From assembly GCA_014238325.1 (NCBI GenBank), contig JABABH010000240.1:1-14064 (forward strand): a DNA stretch of 14,064 bases, in the 5' to 3' direction. A program made the translations under genes and the position numbers. Below, in pieces: positions 6,703-13,972 of this stretch (position 1 is its first letter; each line of letters opens with the position of its first letter). This stretch comes from Coxiellaceae bacterium (GTDB lineage Bacteria; Pseudomonadota; Gammaproteobacteria; Coxiellales; Coxiellaceae). The notes below the pieces were generated by a model that was not told the DNA's origin, made no database searches, and saw only the letters and a list, made by a program, of their open reading frames with translations.

Positions 6703-7761
6703 TCAGATGACGTCAACGGTTTCAGAAAATATTTGATCCAAAGTCTCTGCTGTTGAAAATTTTTTTACCCACTCAGATAAAAGCTCAGGACTGGCAGCTT
6801 GAATTTCCTTCAGATATTTTGTTTCAAGTTTCCCAAACTGAGATTCTAAAAATTGCTTGAAGAGGGCTACTCCTTCTTGACGTCCTTCTTGAAGTCCTTC
6901 TTGAAGTCCTTCTTGCCATCGAGCTTCTGCTTGCTCTCGCCGCCCAGCTTCTAATCCAGCATACCATCCTTTGTCAATGCCGCGTTGTTCTATACGATCG
7001 GTATAAGTCATACTATGTTTCTCCTCTATCTCTTGAATGGCATCCTCATATTCTAGCATGAGCAGTGCGTCTAATGGGAGCATGAAGTCGAAGATATTCA
7101 TCATCCGACTGATTTGAAATTCAGAGAATAGCCCTCTCGCATACAATCGTTGTGAGAGGGCTATTCTCTGATGCAGCCGCTCCTTCGAATTTTCTTCTGT
7201 CTCTATCGCAATCAACTGACTTAAGATCACCGGTGCGAATAAATTGCTCGAAGCTTCCAGAGCTGCTCGTTGATCTCGATAGTCTAATATTTTAACAACT
7301 AAGTATTCCAGCATAAGACGGCACTTACATTGCACCTGCTGGTATTGACTTGGTCGCCAGTTGGGATGTTGGTCGCTCAGAATCGCTATGCTCACGACGG
7401 GTTTATCATAACGCTCCCAGATCCGAACATAATACCGACACATCCGCTTCGCAAAGTCAGATGATCGGGTGCTTTGTAGCTCCAAGTGAAAGAGAATCCA
7501 AACTTCCTCGGATTCAGTTGTCCCAGTTTCCGGACGCATCCATACTTTAATCAGCATATCCGCAATCTGATGCCCCACAACAAAATCCCGAGACACCCTT
7601 TTGAGCTCTTTATCTAGAAAAGTATATTCCTTGGTCCAGTCGATTTGCGTCGCAATCTCTGGAAAGCAATATCTTAAAAAGTCTCGAAAACATAGATGCA
7701 AAACCTCTTTCCATGGCGTATCCCAATCCTGGCTTCGAGCCCGGGGCGACTTCAAACGCAT
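6703..7761 (-). CDS. Rpn-family PD-(D/E)XK nuclease/transposase-like protein with DUF4351
   Basis: The 352-residue protein has an N-terminal Rpn/YhgA-type core (about 15-190). Its opening PWKEVLHLCFRDFLRYCFPE is characteristic, and the PD-(D/E)XK nuclease site appears as Asp68 (IADML) and HLELQ (92-96, Glu94/Gln96). The C-terminus has EG-rich repeats (EGLQEGLQEGRQEG, 284-297), encoded by 12-nt tandem repeats at about 6871-6918, then a DUF4351-like domain (about 300-346, FLESQFGKLETKYL). Such proteins are linked to DNA cleavage and RecA-independent recombination, and occur in many copies in some genomes. It sits between bioF and bioH in the bio orientation. A related but diverged, truncated copy lies at 9424-9951. 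No inverted terminal repeats could be found around it. Confidence 0.85.
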   Translation of the reverse strand: MRLKSPRARSQDWDTPWKEVLHLCFRDFLRYCFPEIATQIDWTKEYTFLDKELKRVSRDFVVGHQIADMLIKVWMRPETGTTESEEVWILFHLELQSTRSSDFAKRMCRYYVRIWERYDKPVVSIAILSDQHPNWRPSQYQQVQCKCRLMLEYLVVKILDYRDQRAALEASSNLFAPVILSQLIAIETEENSKERLHQRIALSQRLYARGLFSEFQISRMMNIFDFMLPLDALLMLEYEDAIQEIEEKHSMTYTDRIEQRGIDKGWYAGLEAGRREQAEARWQEGLQEGLQEGRQEGVALFKQFLESQFGKLETKYLKEIQAASPELLSEWVKKFSTAETLDQIFSETVDVI

Positions 7762-8150
7762 ATATTACACCCATTGGTCGAATGGGAGCCACGGGGCTCA
7801 TAACTAAATAGGCATCCTTGATGAATACTCATAAACAATGAATATTATTGTGGCGATTCAGCCAGCAGTACGTCCATTCTCGTCGCTCGTTATAGCGATC
7901 ATGATTGATGATCTTTTATTTGAATTAAAATTGCAAGCCTTTGCAAAGCTATGCCACATAAAAATCTAGAAATTTAGGGTCAACGGGCTTCAGAATGGAT
8001 AAAATTATGCATTACAGTAATAATATTCTAAAATAAAAATATTAGATGCTGCTTTTATATTTGCTGAAATTCTGATGCACGTTTTATTATTTTAAGATCC
8101 TCATAGCATCAACGATTCAACTTACATTGGGTTCGATACTCATCCAAGCA
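7762..8150. other. Intergenic region between the Rpn gene and bioF
   Basis: No credible gene is seen. Just upstream of the Rpn start are two small inverted repeats (cccatt 7770-7775 with aatggg 7781-7786; gagcc 7786-7790 with ggctc 7795-7799). The rest is AT-rich and includes a 10-bp palindrome (ctttgcaaag) near 7938 and the pair taatatt/aatatta near 8020-8043, downstream of bioF. This was probably part of the bioF-bioH junction before the Rpn gene entered. Confidence 0.4.
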
Positions 8151-9311
8151 TTACCCGACTTGATTGTATTCATGCAATACAGCACTGAGTTCATCTAATA
8201 AGGCCAGAAGTTCTGCCTCTGTATGATAACAATTTAATGAAATGCGAATCCTTGATTTTCCTATGGGCACCGTCGGCGGACGAATAATAGCTATAAAAAA
8301 TCCTCGTTCTAACATGATCTGCTGTATGCGAACTAAAAGCTCATCATCCGATACGAATAAAGATTGAATCGGTGTCATGGCTTGATTCGTTAAGCACCAT
8401 CCATAGTATTGTGCCTGTCTCATAAAAAATTGAATCAAATGCATCAGTTTTTGACGACGCCAATGTTCTTCTTTTAAGATTGCAACTGCTCGCAATAAAG
8501 CTACAGAGAGCGCAGGTGGTAGGGCTGTTGTATAGCGCAGGCTTCGCGCTGCTTGCACCATCGTCTCTATAAAATCATAGGAGCCTGCTACCGCTGCTCC
8601 CATACCTCCAAAAGCCTTGCCAAACGGTAATACCAAACCCGATACATCTTGCTGAGATAACTGAAAATGCTCACAAATACCACCGCCTTGAGCACCCAAT
8701 ATGCCAATACCATGAGCATCATCGACAATCAGCTTAGCCTGATAACGATGCACCATAGGGACAATCTGGTCTAATGGCGCTATATCTCCCTCCATACTGA
8801 AGACGCCCTCCGTCACGACAAGAACAGGTGCATCTTGAGGCATCAATTTTGCTAAACAAGACTGTAAGTGAGCCATATCATTATGTTGAAAGCGTTGGTG
8901 CTTGGCTCTTGATAACTGAATGCCGTCTAATAAAGAAGCATGGCAGAGCCGATCCGAAATAATAACGTGACGACGGCTCGATAGGGCGGTCATCACACCT
9001 AGATTGGCCAAATAACCAGAATTAAATACGATCACCTTATCACGATGTAACCATGCTGCTAAGGCCTCTTCTAATTCGCGCTGCGCTTTAAAATACCCTG
9101 AAAGGAAAAGAGATGATCCACTCCCCACACCATACTCCTGTATACCTTGCACAAAAGCGGCACGAATAGAAGGCTCCATGCTGAGCCCTAGGTAATCATT
9201 ACTACAGAAATTCACGCAGGTATGGCCCTCGACGATAAGTCGATTATAACGACGCTGATCAATCGTTAATAAGCGACGATGCAGGGCCGAGGAGGTCATT
9301 TCACAGCTCAA
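8151..9311 (-). CDS. bioF: 8-amino-7-oxononanoate synthase
   Basis: BioF condenses pimeloyl-ACP (or -CoA) with alanine, using PLP, to give 8-amino-7-oxononanoate. NFCSNDYLGLS (34-44), GVGSGSSLFLSGY (61-73), VTEGVFSMEGD (166-176), DDAHGIG (197-203) and the PLP-binding Lys232 in FGKAFGG mark the family. The length, 386 residues, is normal. The start is a TTG at 9311: GAAGGA lies 9 nt upstream of it, whereas the ATG at 9299 would be about 21 nt from that site. The N-terminus is shorter than in E. coli BioF by about 15 residues. The gene now stands alone between two Rpn-derived insertions, so it may need its own promoter, which I could not identify. Confidence 0.93.
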   Translation of the reverse strand: MSCEMTSSALHRRLLTIDQRRYNRLIVEGHTCVNFCSNDYLGLSMEPSIRAAFVQGIQEYGVGSGSSLFLSGYFKAQRELEEALAAWLHRDKVIVFNSGYLANLGVMTALSSRRHVIISDRLCHASLLDGIQLSRAKHQRFQHNDMAHLQSCLAKLMPQDAPVLVVTEGVFSMEGDIAPLDQIVPMVHRYQAKLIVDDAHGIGILGAQGGGICEHFQLSQQDVSGLVLPFGKAFGGMGAAVAGSYDFIETMVQAARSLRYTTALPPALSVALLRAVAILKEEHWRRQKLMHLIQFFMRQAQYYGWCLTNQAMTPIQSLFVSDDELLVRIQQIMLERGFFIAIIRPPTVPIGKSRIRISLNCYHTEAELLALLDELSAVLHEYNQVG

Positions 9312-9423
9312 TTTTTATCGTCCTTCGAAATGAATAGCGATCTGTACGCTAATCGGTGCTCAGGCACGCATCGGCTGATGCGTTTCAGGTTCAGAGGAGG
9401 TCATGCATCCACGGGCCTCGATG

Positions 9424-9951
9424 TCAGCTGACCACGGAGGTTTCAGCAAATATTTGCTCCAAAGTCTCTGCTGTTGCTAAGTTTTTTATCCACCGGGATA
9501 ATAGCTCAGAGTCGGCTTGGTTTATTTGTTTAAGGTAATATGTTTCAAGCGTACCAAATTGAATCTCTAATAGTTGCTTGAAGAGGACCACTCTTTCTTG
9601 CCGCCCTAAATCCAATCCAGCTTGTCGTCCTGCCTGTAATCCAGCTTCCCTGCCTCGTTCTTCTATACGATCGGTATAAGTCATACGGTATTCCTCCTCT
9701 ATCTGTTCAATGGCTTTGTCATATTTTACCATGAGCTGCTGTTTTACAGGGAGCATAAAGTCAAAGAGGTTCAGCATATGTCCAATCTGAACCTCTGTGC
9801 CCCCCCGCGCATATAAACGTTGAGACAGCGCTATCCTTTGGTCGAGTCGTTCTTGAGAGCCCTCTTCCGTCTCTATGGCAATCAACTGGCTTAGGATCAC
9901 GGGTGCGAATAAATTATGGGAGGCTTCCAGCTCTGCTCGTCGATCTTGATA
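9424..9951 (-). pseudogene. 5'-truncated Rpn/DUF4351 gene
   Basis: The reading frame matches the C-terminal half of the 6703-7761 protein, from the equivalent of Tyr161 onward (YQDRRAELEASHNLFAPVILSQ against YRDQRAALEASSNLFAPVILSQ). It ends with the same DUF4351-like tail (FKQLLEIQFGTLETYYLKQI, then AETLEQIFAET). The N-terminal nuclease core is missing. The match stops at about 9949-9951, where the palindromic repeat begins; an in-frame stop (TAG) follows inside that repeat. A GTG at 9900 could start a 158-residue fragment, but without the nuclease residues. The copies differ at many positions, so this is not a recent duplication of the intact neighbour. Confidence 0.8.
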
Positions 9952-10029
9952 TACCGCTCGCGACTGAAGATGCGAAGTGGGCTACTGCGAGCGATATACC
10001 TTGGTTTTGAGGGCTGGCGAAAAATAAAT
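9949..10029 (+). repeat. Palindromic interspersed repeat, copy 2 (81 bp)
   Basis: Same orientation as 154-234 and about 91% identical. The left arm (tataccgctcgc) is unchanged. The right arm is gcgagcgatata, with one mismatch in the stem. It joins the Rpn pseudogene at a 3-nt shared ATA, suggesting that insertion or recombination here removed the 5' half of that gene. The 165 bp between it and the bioB stop hold no gene. Confidence 0.8.
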
Positions 10030-10194
10030 ATTATTGCATCAAGAACTTTCAAGCACAATAATTACTCAAGAAATAGTATGAGTGATTTAAATAGTTTATG
10101 GAACGATTCAGGTGCTGCCATCATCATCTAAAATAAATATCGCATACTGACGTCGAGTAGAAGTCATCCGATGATGCAACTTTCCACACGAATG

Positions 10195-11139
10195 TTAATG
10201 AGACACCCCTGCGCGCATTCCTAAGGTTTCTAATAAGGCCAGGTCATGCTCCTGAGTGGCATTGGAAGCAGTTAACAAGGTATCGCCATAAAACATAGAA
10301 TTCGCGCCAGCCATAAAACATAAGGCTTGCATTTCATCCGTCATACCCTCGCGCCCAGCAGATAAACGAATCATCGTCTGTGGCAATAAAATACGAGCAA
10401 CAGCAATGGTACGAATAAATTCAAATGCATTCAGTGGCTCAACGTCGGCCAAGGGTGTGCCTGGAATGGGGATCAATTGGTTGATCGGAACACTTTCTGG
10501 TGGCGCTTCCAATTGCGTCAACTGCCATAAAAACTCAATACGATCTTCTCGAGATTCACCCATACCAATAATACCACCACAACAGACATGAATGCCGGCC
10601 TGATGCAATAAAGCCAAGGTATTGAGTCGATCTTGGTAGGTACGTGTCGTAATAATTTTTTCATAATAGCGAGGAGACGTATCCAAGTTATGATTATAAT
10701 AATCTAAGCCGGCTTGCTTCAATGCAAGCGCTTGTTCTTCATCCAAGGAACCCATGGTGACGCAAGTTTCTAATCCTAGAGCTTTCACGCCTTTAATCAT
10801 ATCCACCACTTTGGGAAAATCAGATTTAGGCGGATGTTTCCAAGCTGCACCCATACAAAATCTTTGCGCACCCTTGTCTTTCGCTGCCTGAGCTTGCTCT
10901 AGAACCACTTCCAGCGGGAGCAATTTTTCTTTTTGCAAGCCCGTATTATAATGACCACTTTGCGGGCAGTAAGCACAGTCTTCAGGGCAAGTGCCCGTTT
11001 TAATACTTAATAAAGTACATAATTCCATACGATTATCGGGAAAATGCTGGCAATGTATGCCATAAGCGCGATGCACTAAGGGCAAGAAGGGTTGAGTATA
11101 AACCTCAGCAATGGTAGATGGATTCCAATGATTCGTCAT
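10195..11139 (-). CDS. bioB: Biotin synthase
   Basis: BioB is a radical-SAM enzyme that inserts sulfur into dethiobiotin to form biotin. The [4Fe-4S] site is Cys51, Cys55 and Cys58 (TCPEDCAYCPQSG). The cysteines and arginine expected for the second [2Fe-2S] cluster appear in FCMGAAWK, ETCVTMGSL, VCCGGIIGMGE and MIRLSAGRE. At 314 residues it is near the lower end for the family but lacks none of these motifs; E. coli BioB has 346. The ATG at 11139 has no clear Shine-Dalgarno sequence (aagtaaaaaat precedes it). It is transcribed divergently from bioA and would be first in the ancestral bioBFHCD operon. It is now separated from bioF by an Rpn pseudogene and a palindromic repeat. Confidence 0.95.
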   Translation of the reverse strand: MTNHWNPSTIAEVYTQPFLPLVHRAYGIHCQHFPDNRMELCTLLSIKTGTCPEDCAYCPQSGHYNTGLQKEKLLPLEVVLEQAQAAKDKGAQRFCMGAAWKHPPKSDFPKVVDMIKGVKALGLETCVTMGSLDEEQALALKQAGLDYYNHNLDTSPRYYEKIITTRTYQDRLNTLALLHQAGIHVCCGGIIGMGESREDRIEFLWQLTQLEAPPESVPINQLIPIPGTPLADVEPLNAFEFIRTIAVARILLPQTMIRLSAGREGMTDEMQALCFMAGANSMFYGDTLLTASNATQEHDLALLETLGMRAGVSH

Positions 11140-11334
11140 ATTTTTTACTTTAATTTAAATACAATGCTTGATATTGTCTTTGACTGTAAAGAGGCGGATC
11201 AGTTATGTCGATCACCGGCCCCTCTCGACCAGGCTGCCTTATTTTTACAGTCTATGTGAGCGCCACAAGTCCGTCAACCAATGGAAAATGCATCCACGTA
11301 TTTGCACTCACTAACAGCAAGAGGTTTCTCACTG
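11140..11334. promoter_or_regulatory. Divergent bioB/bioA promoter region with an inverted repeat
   Basis: This 195-bp gap should carry promoters in both directions. For bioB, AAGACA, a 17-nt spacer and TAAATT can be read on the minus strand; for bioA, TTGACT (11180-11185) with TATGTC 18 nt on is weaker. A perfect 9-bp inverted repeat, gactgtaaa (11182-11190) and tttacagtc (11244-11252), brackets 53 nt. These half-sites faintly resemble those of BirA operators (TGTAAA/TTTACA), but the spacing is far too long and the BirA in this window has no DNA-binding domain. No BioR site (TTATCTATAA-type) is seen. Confidence 0.4.
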
Positions 11335-12669
11335 ATGAACTATACAACAACGAAAGCCCACAACGCTGCATTGGCCTTAGATTTACAACATATTTGGCAT
11401 CCTTGTTCCCAAATGAAAGACTATGAACGTCACCCCCCTGTGATGGTGAAAAGCGCAGAAGGTTGTTATTTAACCTTACAAGATGATCGAAAAATTATCG
11501 ACGCGATTTCAAGTTGGTGGTGTAAATCTTTAGGGCATAATCATCCACGCTTAAAGCAAGCCTTGATTGAGCAAGTCAATCGATTCGAGCATGTGATGTT
11601 AGCGAATACCACCCATGATGTGATCATCGAGCTCTCTCAAAAATTGGGACAATTAATGCCTCCTCTAGATAAAGTGTTTTATGCCAGCGATGGGTCATGT
11701 GCGATAGAAATTGCCATGAAAATGAGCCTGCATGCCCATCTTTTATCCGGCGAGACACAGCGTACCCAATTTATCGCCTTACAAAACGGCTACCATGGCG
11801 AAACGGTGGGCGCTTTAAGCATCAGCGATGTGGGATGCTATCGTACCCCCTATGCCTCTATGCTGTTAGAAACCCATTATTTAAACCCTGTCCCCTATGT
11901 CTCGGACGTATCAGACCCATTGTGGGATGACTGTAGTGCCATGTGGCCCCAGATTGAGCAATCACTGGCCCCCTATGCCCACACCGCGACTGCTTTGTGT
12001 CTAGAACCACTGATGCAGGGCGCAGGCGGGATGCTGCTCTATAGTCGCGATTTTCTCAGACGATTACGCGCCTGGACGGAAGAAGCAGGGGTTCATCTGA
12101 TTGCCGATGAAATTATGACCGGCATCGGGCGAACAGGAAAAATGCTCGCCTGTATGCACGCAGACATAATACCTGATTTCATATGCTTATCGAAAGGTCT
12201 GACCTCTGGGTGGCTCCCTTTAAGCGCGGTACTCACCCGAGATACCATCTATCAGCTATTCTACGATGGTGACATAGATCCTGCCTTTTTACATTCTCAT
12301 ACTTTCTCTGGCAACGCTCTAGCCACACGTGTCGCCTTAGAAACTTTAAAAATTATCGAAGAAGAACAGCTTTGTGATCGTGCCCAAACTATCGGCTACA
12401 AAATGCAGCAGCACTTCCAAGCTATTGCCCAACATACTGGACGACTGACCCATATAAGAGGCCTCGGCGCTATCGTTGCTGCTGATTTGACATCTAACTC
12501 CAAAAAAGACACCTTAGCCCTCAAAATCCAGCAAGCAGGGCTTAAAAATGGCCTATTGATACGGCCCTTAGGCAACACGCTCTATTGGTGCCCGCCACTC
12601 AATATTGCATTCGATGACCTAGAAGCCCTCAGCCAAATGACGGAAAATACGATCAATGATATACCATAA
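11335..12669 (+). CDS. bioA: Adenosylmethionine-8-amino-7-oxononanoate aminotransferase
   Basis: BioA transfers the amino group of S-adenosylmethionine to 8-amino-7-oxononanoate, giving 7,8-diaminopelargonate. HIWHPCSQM (19-27), DAISSWWCKSLGHNHP (56-71), YASDGSCAIEIAMKM (116-130), NGYHGETVGALS (151-162), IADEIMTGIGRTG (256-268) and the PLP Lys287 in LSKGLTSGWLPL are typical class-III aminotransferase motifs. From ATG 11335 the product is 444 residues, close to the family norm, and the HIWHP block lies at the expected place. GAGG at 11321-11324 supports this start, though 10 nt away. An in-frame ATG at 11281 would add 18 residues without a ribosome binding site. Confidence 0.94.
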   Translation: MNYTTTKAHNAALALDLQHIWHPCSQMKDYERHPPVMVKSAEGCYLTLQDDRKIIDAISSWWCKSLGHNHPRLKQALIEQVNRFEHVMLANTTHDVIIELSQKLGQLMPPLDKVFYASDGSCAIEIAMKMSLHAHLLSGETQRTQFIALQNGYHGETVGALSISDVGCYRTPYASMLLETHYLNPVPYVSDVSDPLWDDCSAMWPQIEQSLAPYAHTATALCLEPLMQGAGGMLLYSRDFLRRLRAWTEEAGVHLIADEIMTGIGRTGKMLACMHADIIPDFICLSKGLTSGWLPLSAVLTRDTIYQLFYDGDIDPAFLHSHTFSGNALATRVALETLKIIEEEQLCDRAQTIGYKMQQHFQAIAQHTGRLTHIRGLGAIVAADLTSNSKKDTLALKIQQAGLKNGLLIRPLGNTLYWCPPLNIAFDDLEALSQMTENTINDIP

Positions 12670-12714
12670 CACAATGAAATATAAAGTTTTTCTTGATTAA
12701 CCTCCATCCAGGGG

Positions 12715-12743
12715 TTGCAATCAACTAAATATTTAGTTATTAT
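12715..12743 (+). promoter_or_regulatory. Promoter with a 16-bp palindromic operator, rlpA-blaI operon
   Basis: TTGCAA (12715-12720), a 17-nt spacer and TATTAT (12738-12743) form a good sigma-70 promoter. The spacer is almost filled by the perfect palindrome aactaaatatttagtt (12723-12738). A dimer bound there would block RNA polymerase. The BlaI-type repressor encoded in the same operon is the obvious candidate, which is an inference. Confidence 0.6.
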
Positions 12744-12776
12744 ATAGGTATACTGAATATCACAGGAGATATCAAT

Positions 12777-13235
12777 ATGAAATATCAACACCGCTTCCCC
12801 GTCATTCGGGTATTAACAGGTCTATTCTTTGCACTGTATGCCATGCACGCACTCGGCAGCACGTTTAGTCATTATCAAAACAAAATGCAGCGTAAATATG
12901 GATATACTGTCAGAGGGAGACACTACACCCTAGCCCAAGCTAAAAACTATAACCAAAAAGGCATCGCTTCCTGGTATGGCCTACATACCAATGGACAAAA
13001 AACCGCGGATGGAGAAAAATATAATATGTATGCCATGACAGCCGCAAGTAAGGTTTTGCCGTTGGGTACGCACGTTCGGGTGACCAACTTAGAAAACCAT
13101 CGATCGGTGGTCGTCCGCATTAATGACCGAGGTCCGTTTGTAAAAGGACGCATCATTGATTTATCCTATGCAGCGGCTAAAAAATTGGGTTATGCTAACC
13201 AAGGTATCACCCATATTCAAGTCACAACCGTATAA
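12777..13235 (+). CDS. RlpA-like double-psi beta-barrel protein, exported
   Basis: RlpA proteins act in the periplasm and in some species are lytic transglycosylases that cut peptide-free glycan at the septum. This 152-residue product begins with a signal peptide (basic MKYQHR, hydrophobic VLTGLFFALYAMHALG, likely cleavage after ALG at about 27). A double-psi beta-barrel follows (about 61-150): GIASWYG, TADGEKYN, AMTAASKVLPLGTHVRVTNL and VRINDRGPFVKGRIIDLS. Glu80 and Asp117 match the residues needed for activity in Pseudomonas RlpA. There is no lipobox cysteine and no SPOR domain, so it is soluble and shorter than classical RlpA. AGGAG lies 8 nt before the ATG. It shares an operon with the repressor gene 15 nt downstream. 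Confidence 0.85.
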   Translation: MKYQHRFPVIRVLTGLFFALYAMHALGSTFSHYQNKMQRKYGYTVRGRHYTLAQAKNYNQKGIASWYGLHTNGQKTADGEKYNMYAMTAASKVLPLGTHVRVTNLENHRSVVVRINDRGPFVKGRIIDLSYAAAKKLGYANQGITHIQVTTV

Positions 13236-13250
13236 CTTTAAGGCGATATC

Positions 13251-13661
13251 ATGACCGACAACGCTTATTTAGAATCCACCCGTGAGCCGATGATTCGGCT
13301 CACGGGTGTGGAAGAAGAACTCATGATGATTCTTTGGCAGCACGGCCCTAGCACGGTTAAGGAGGTCATGCAGCACTTACCCTCCCAGCGTCATTTGGCT
13401 TATACCTCCGTGTCTACCACTTTACGGATTTTACAATCCAAACACATTGTCATGGCTACCAAACAAGGAAGAGGGCACCTATATGCTCCTACCTATACTC
13501 TAGAGGAATATAAAAAAACAACGGTTTATAAAGCCATACACTCCCTATTTTTAGGTAATATGATTAAATTTATACACTATTTGATTGCAGACTTTGATTT
13601 GTCTTCCTCTGAGATCGATGCTTTAATCCAAAGATTAGAAGCAAAAAAATTTCCTGAATAG
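13251..13661 (+). CDS. BlaI/MecI/CopY-family transcriptional repressor
   Basis: The 136-residue product matches this winged-helix family: LTGVEEELMMILWQHGPSTVKEVMQHL (17-43) forms the first helices, LAYTSVSTTLRILQSKHIV (49-67) the recognition helix and wing, and GRGHLYAPTYTLEEYKK (73-89) the wing strand and linker. The C-terminal helices (90-136) would dimerise. These proteins bind palindromes and are released by metal or by cleavage by a membrane peptidase (BlaR/MecR). No such sensor gene is in the window. AAGGCG precedes the ATG by 5 nt. The likely target is its own promoter at 12715-12743. Codons 9-20 contain a long inverted repeat, and the 16-residue N-terminal extension is longer than usual. 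Confidence 0.85.
   Translation: MTDNAYLESTREPMIRLTGVEEELMMILWQHGPSTVKEVMQHLPSQRHLAYTSVSTTLRILQSKHIVMATKQGRGHLYAPTYTLEEYKKTTVYKAIHSLFLGNMIKFIHYLIADFDLSSSEIDALIQRLEAKKFPE
13277..13308 (+). repeat. 14-bp perfect inverted repeat inside the blaI-like gene
   Basis: The arms cacccgtgagccga (13277-13290) and tcggctcacgggtg (13295-13308) pair completely around a 4-nt loop, within codons 9-20. No T-run follows. In the mRNA this would be a very stable stem shortly after the start codon. It could lower translation of the repressor or be a DNA-binding or insertion remnant. Confidence 0.75.
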
Positions 13662-13683
13662 ACCAAATTTTACTCACTTTGTC

Positions 13684-13895
13684 TTATGCACAATTTCTGT
13701 GGATAACTTTGTGGATTAACAGTTACTGAAGCCGTCTTATCCCCAAAAAATAGCGGCATATAACAAATTGATCATTTTTTAACCAGTTAAAAAATACATG
13801 ATAAATCAATAACTTATCTCTACTCCCAGTAAGAATCAATGACTTACGCAATAAACCTCGTATGAACTTTAAAATACTGTCCTATCTGTGGAAAA
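13684..13895. other. DnaA-box cluster in AT-rich DNA, candidate replication origin
   Basis: Five 9-mers match the DnaA box TTATCCACA exactly or with one mismatch: TTATGCACA 13684-13692 (+), an exact box on the minus strand 13698-13706, TAATCCACA 13710-13718 (-), TTATCCCCA 13737-13745 (+) and TTTTCCACA 13887-13895 (-). Four lie within 62 bp. AT-rich DNA with GATCATTTTTTAA (13770-13782), similar to the 13-mers of E. coli oriC, follows. No complete gene is visible between 13662 and 13972. A chromosomal origin, a DnaA-controlled promoter or a plasmid-type origin would all fit; neighbouring origin genes such as dnaA or gidA are not visible. Confidence 0.45.
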
Positions 13896-13972
13896 AAACG
13901 CATCACAATAGATTAAAAAATAAAAAATACTCAAACAAAAGGTTGCCATAAAAAAAATGCTTACGAAGAATA

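Noticed and set aside
9403..9480. AGGAGG followed by ATG on the plus strand near 9394-9405
   Set aside because: The spacing is only 2-3 nt and the frame closes after about 25 codons antisense to the Rpn pseudogene.
10077..10130. 17-codon frame between repeat copy 2 and bioB
   Set aside because: Too short, without a ribosome binding site or any recognisable feature.
9916..10131. Open frame of 71 codons across repeat copy 2
   Set aside because: It starts inside the Rpn pseudogene on the opposite strand and is open only because of the repeat; no ribosome binding site.
11182..11252. BirA-type operator
   Set aside because: The half-sites are 53 nt apart instead of about 16, and the ligase encoded here has no DNA-binding domain.
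13364..13370. AGGAGG just before an internal ATG in the repressor gene
   Set aside because: The codons encode the conserved KEVM of the winged helix and the spacing is too short for initiation.
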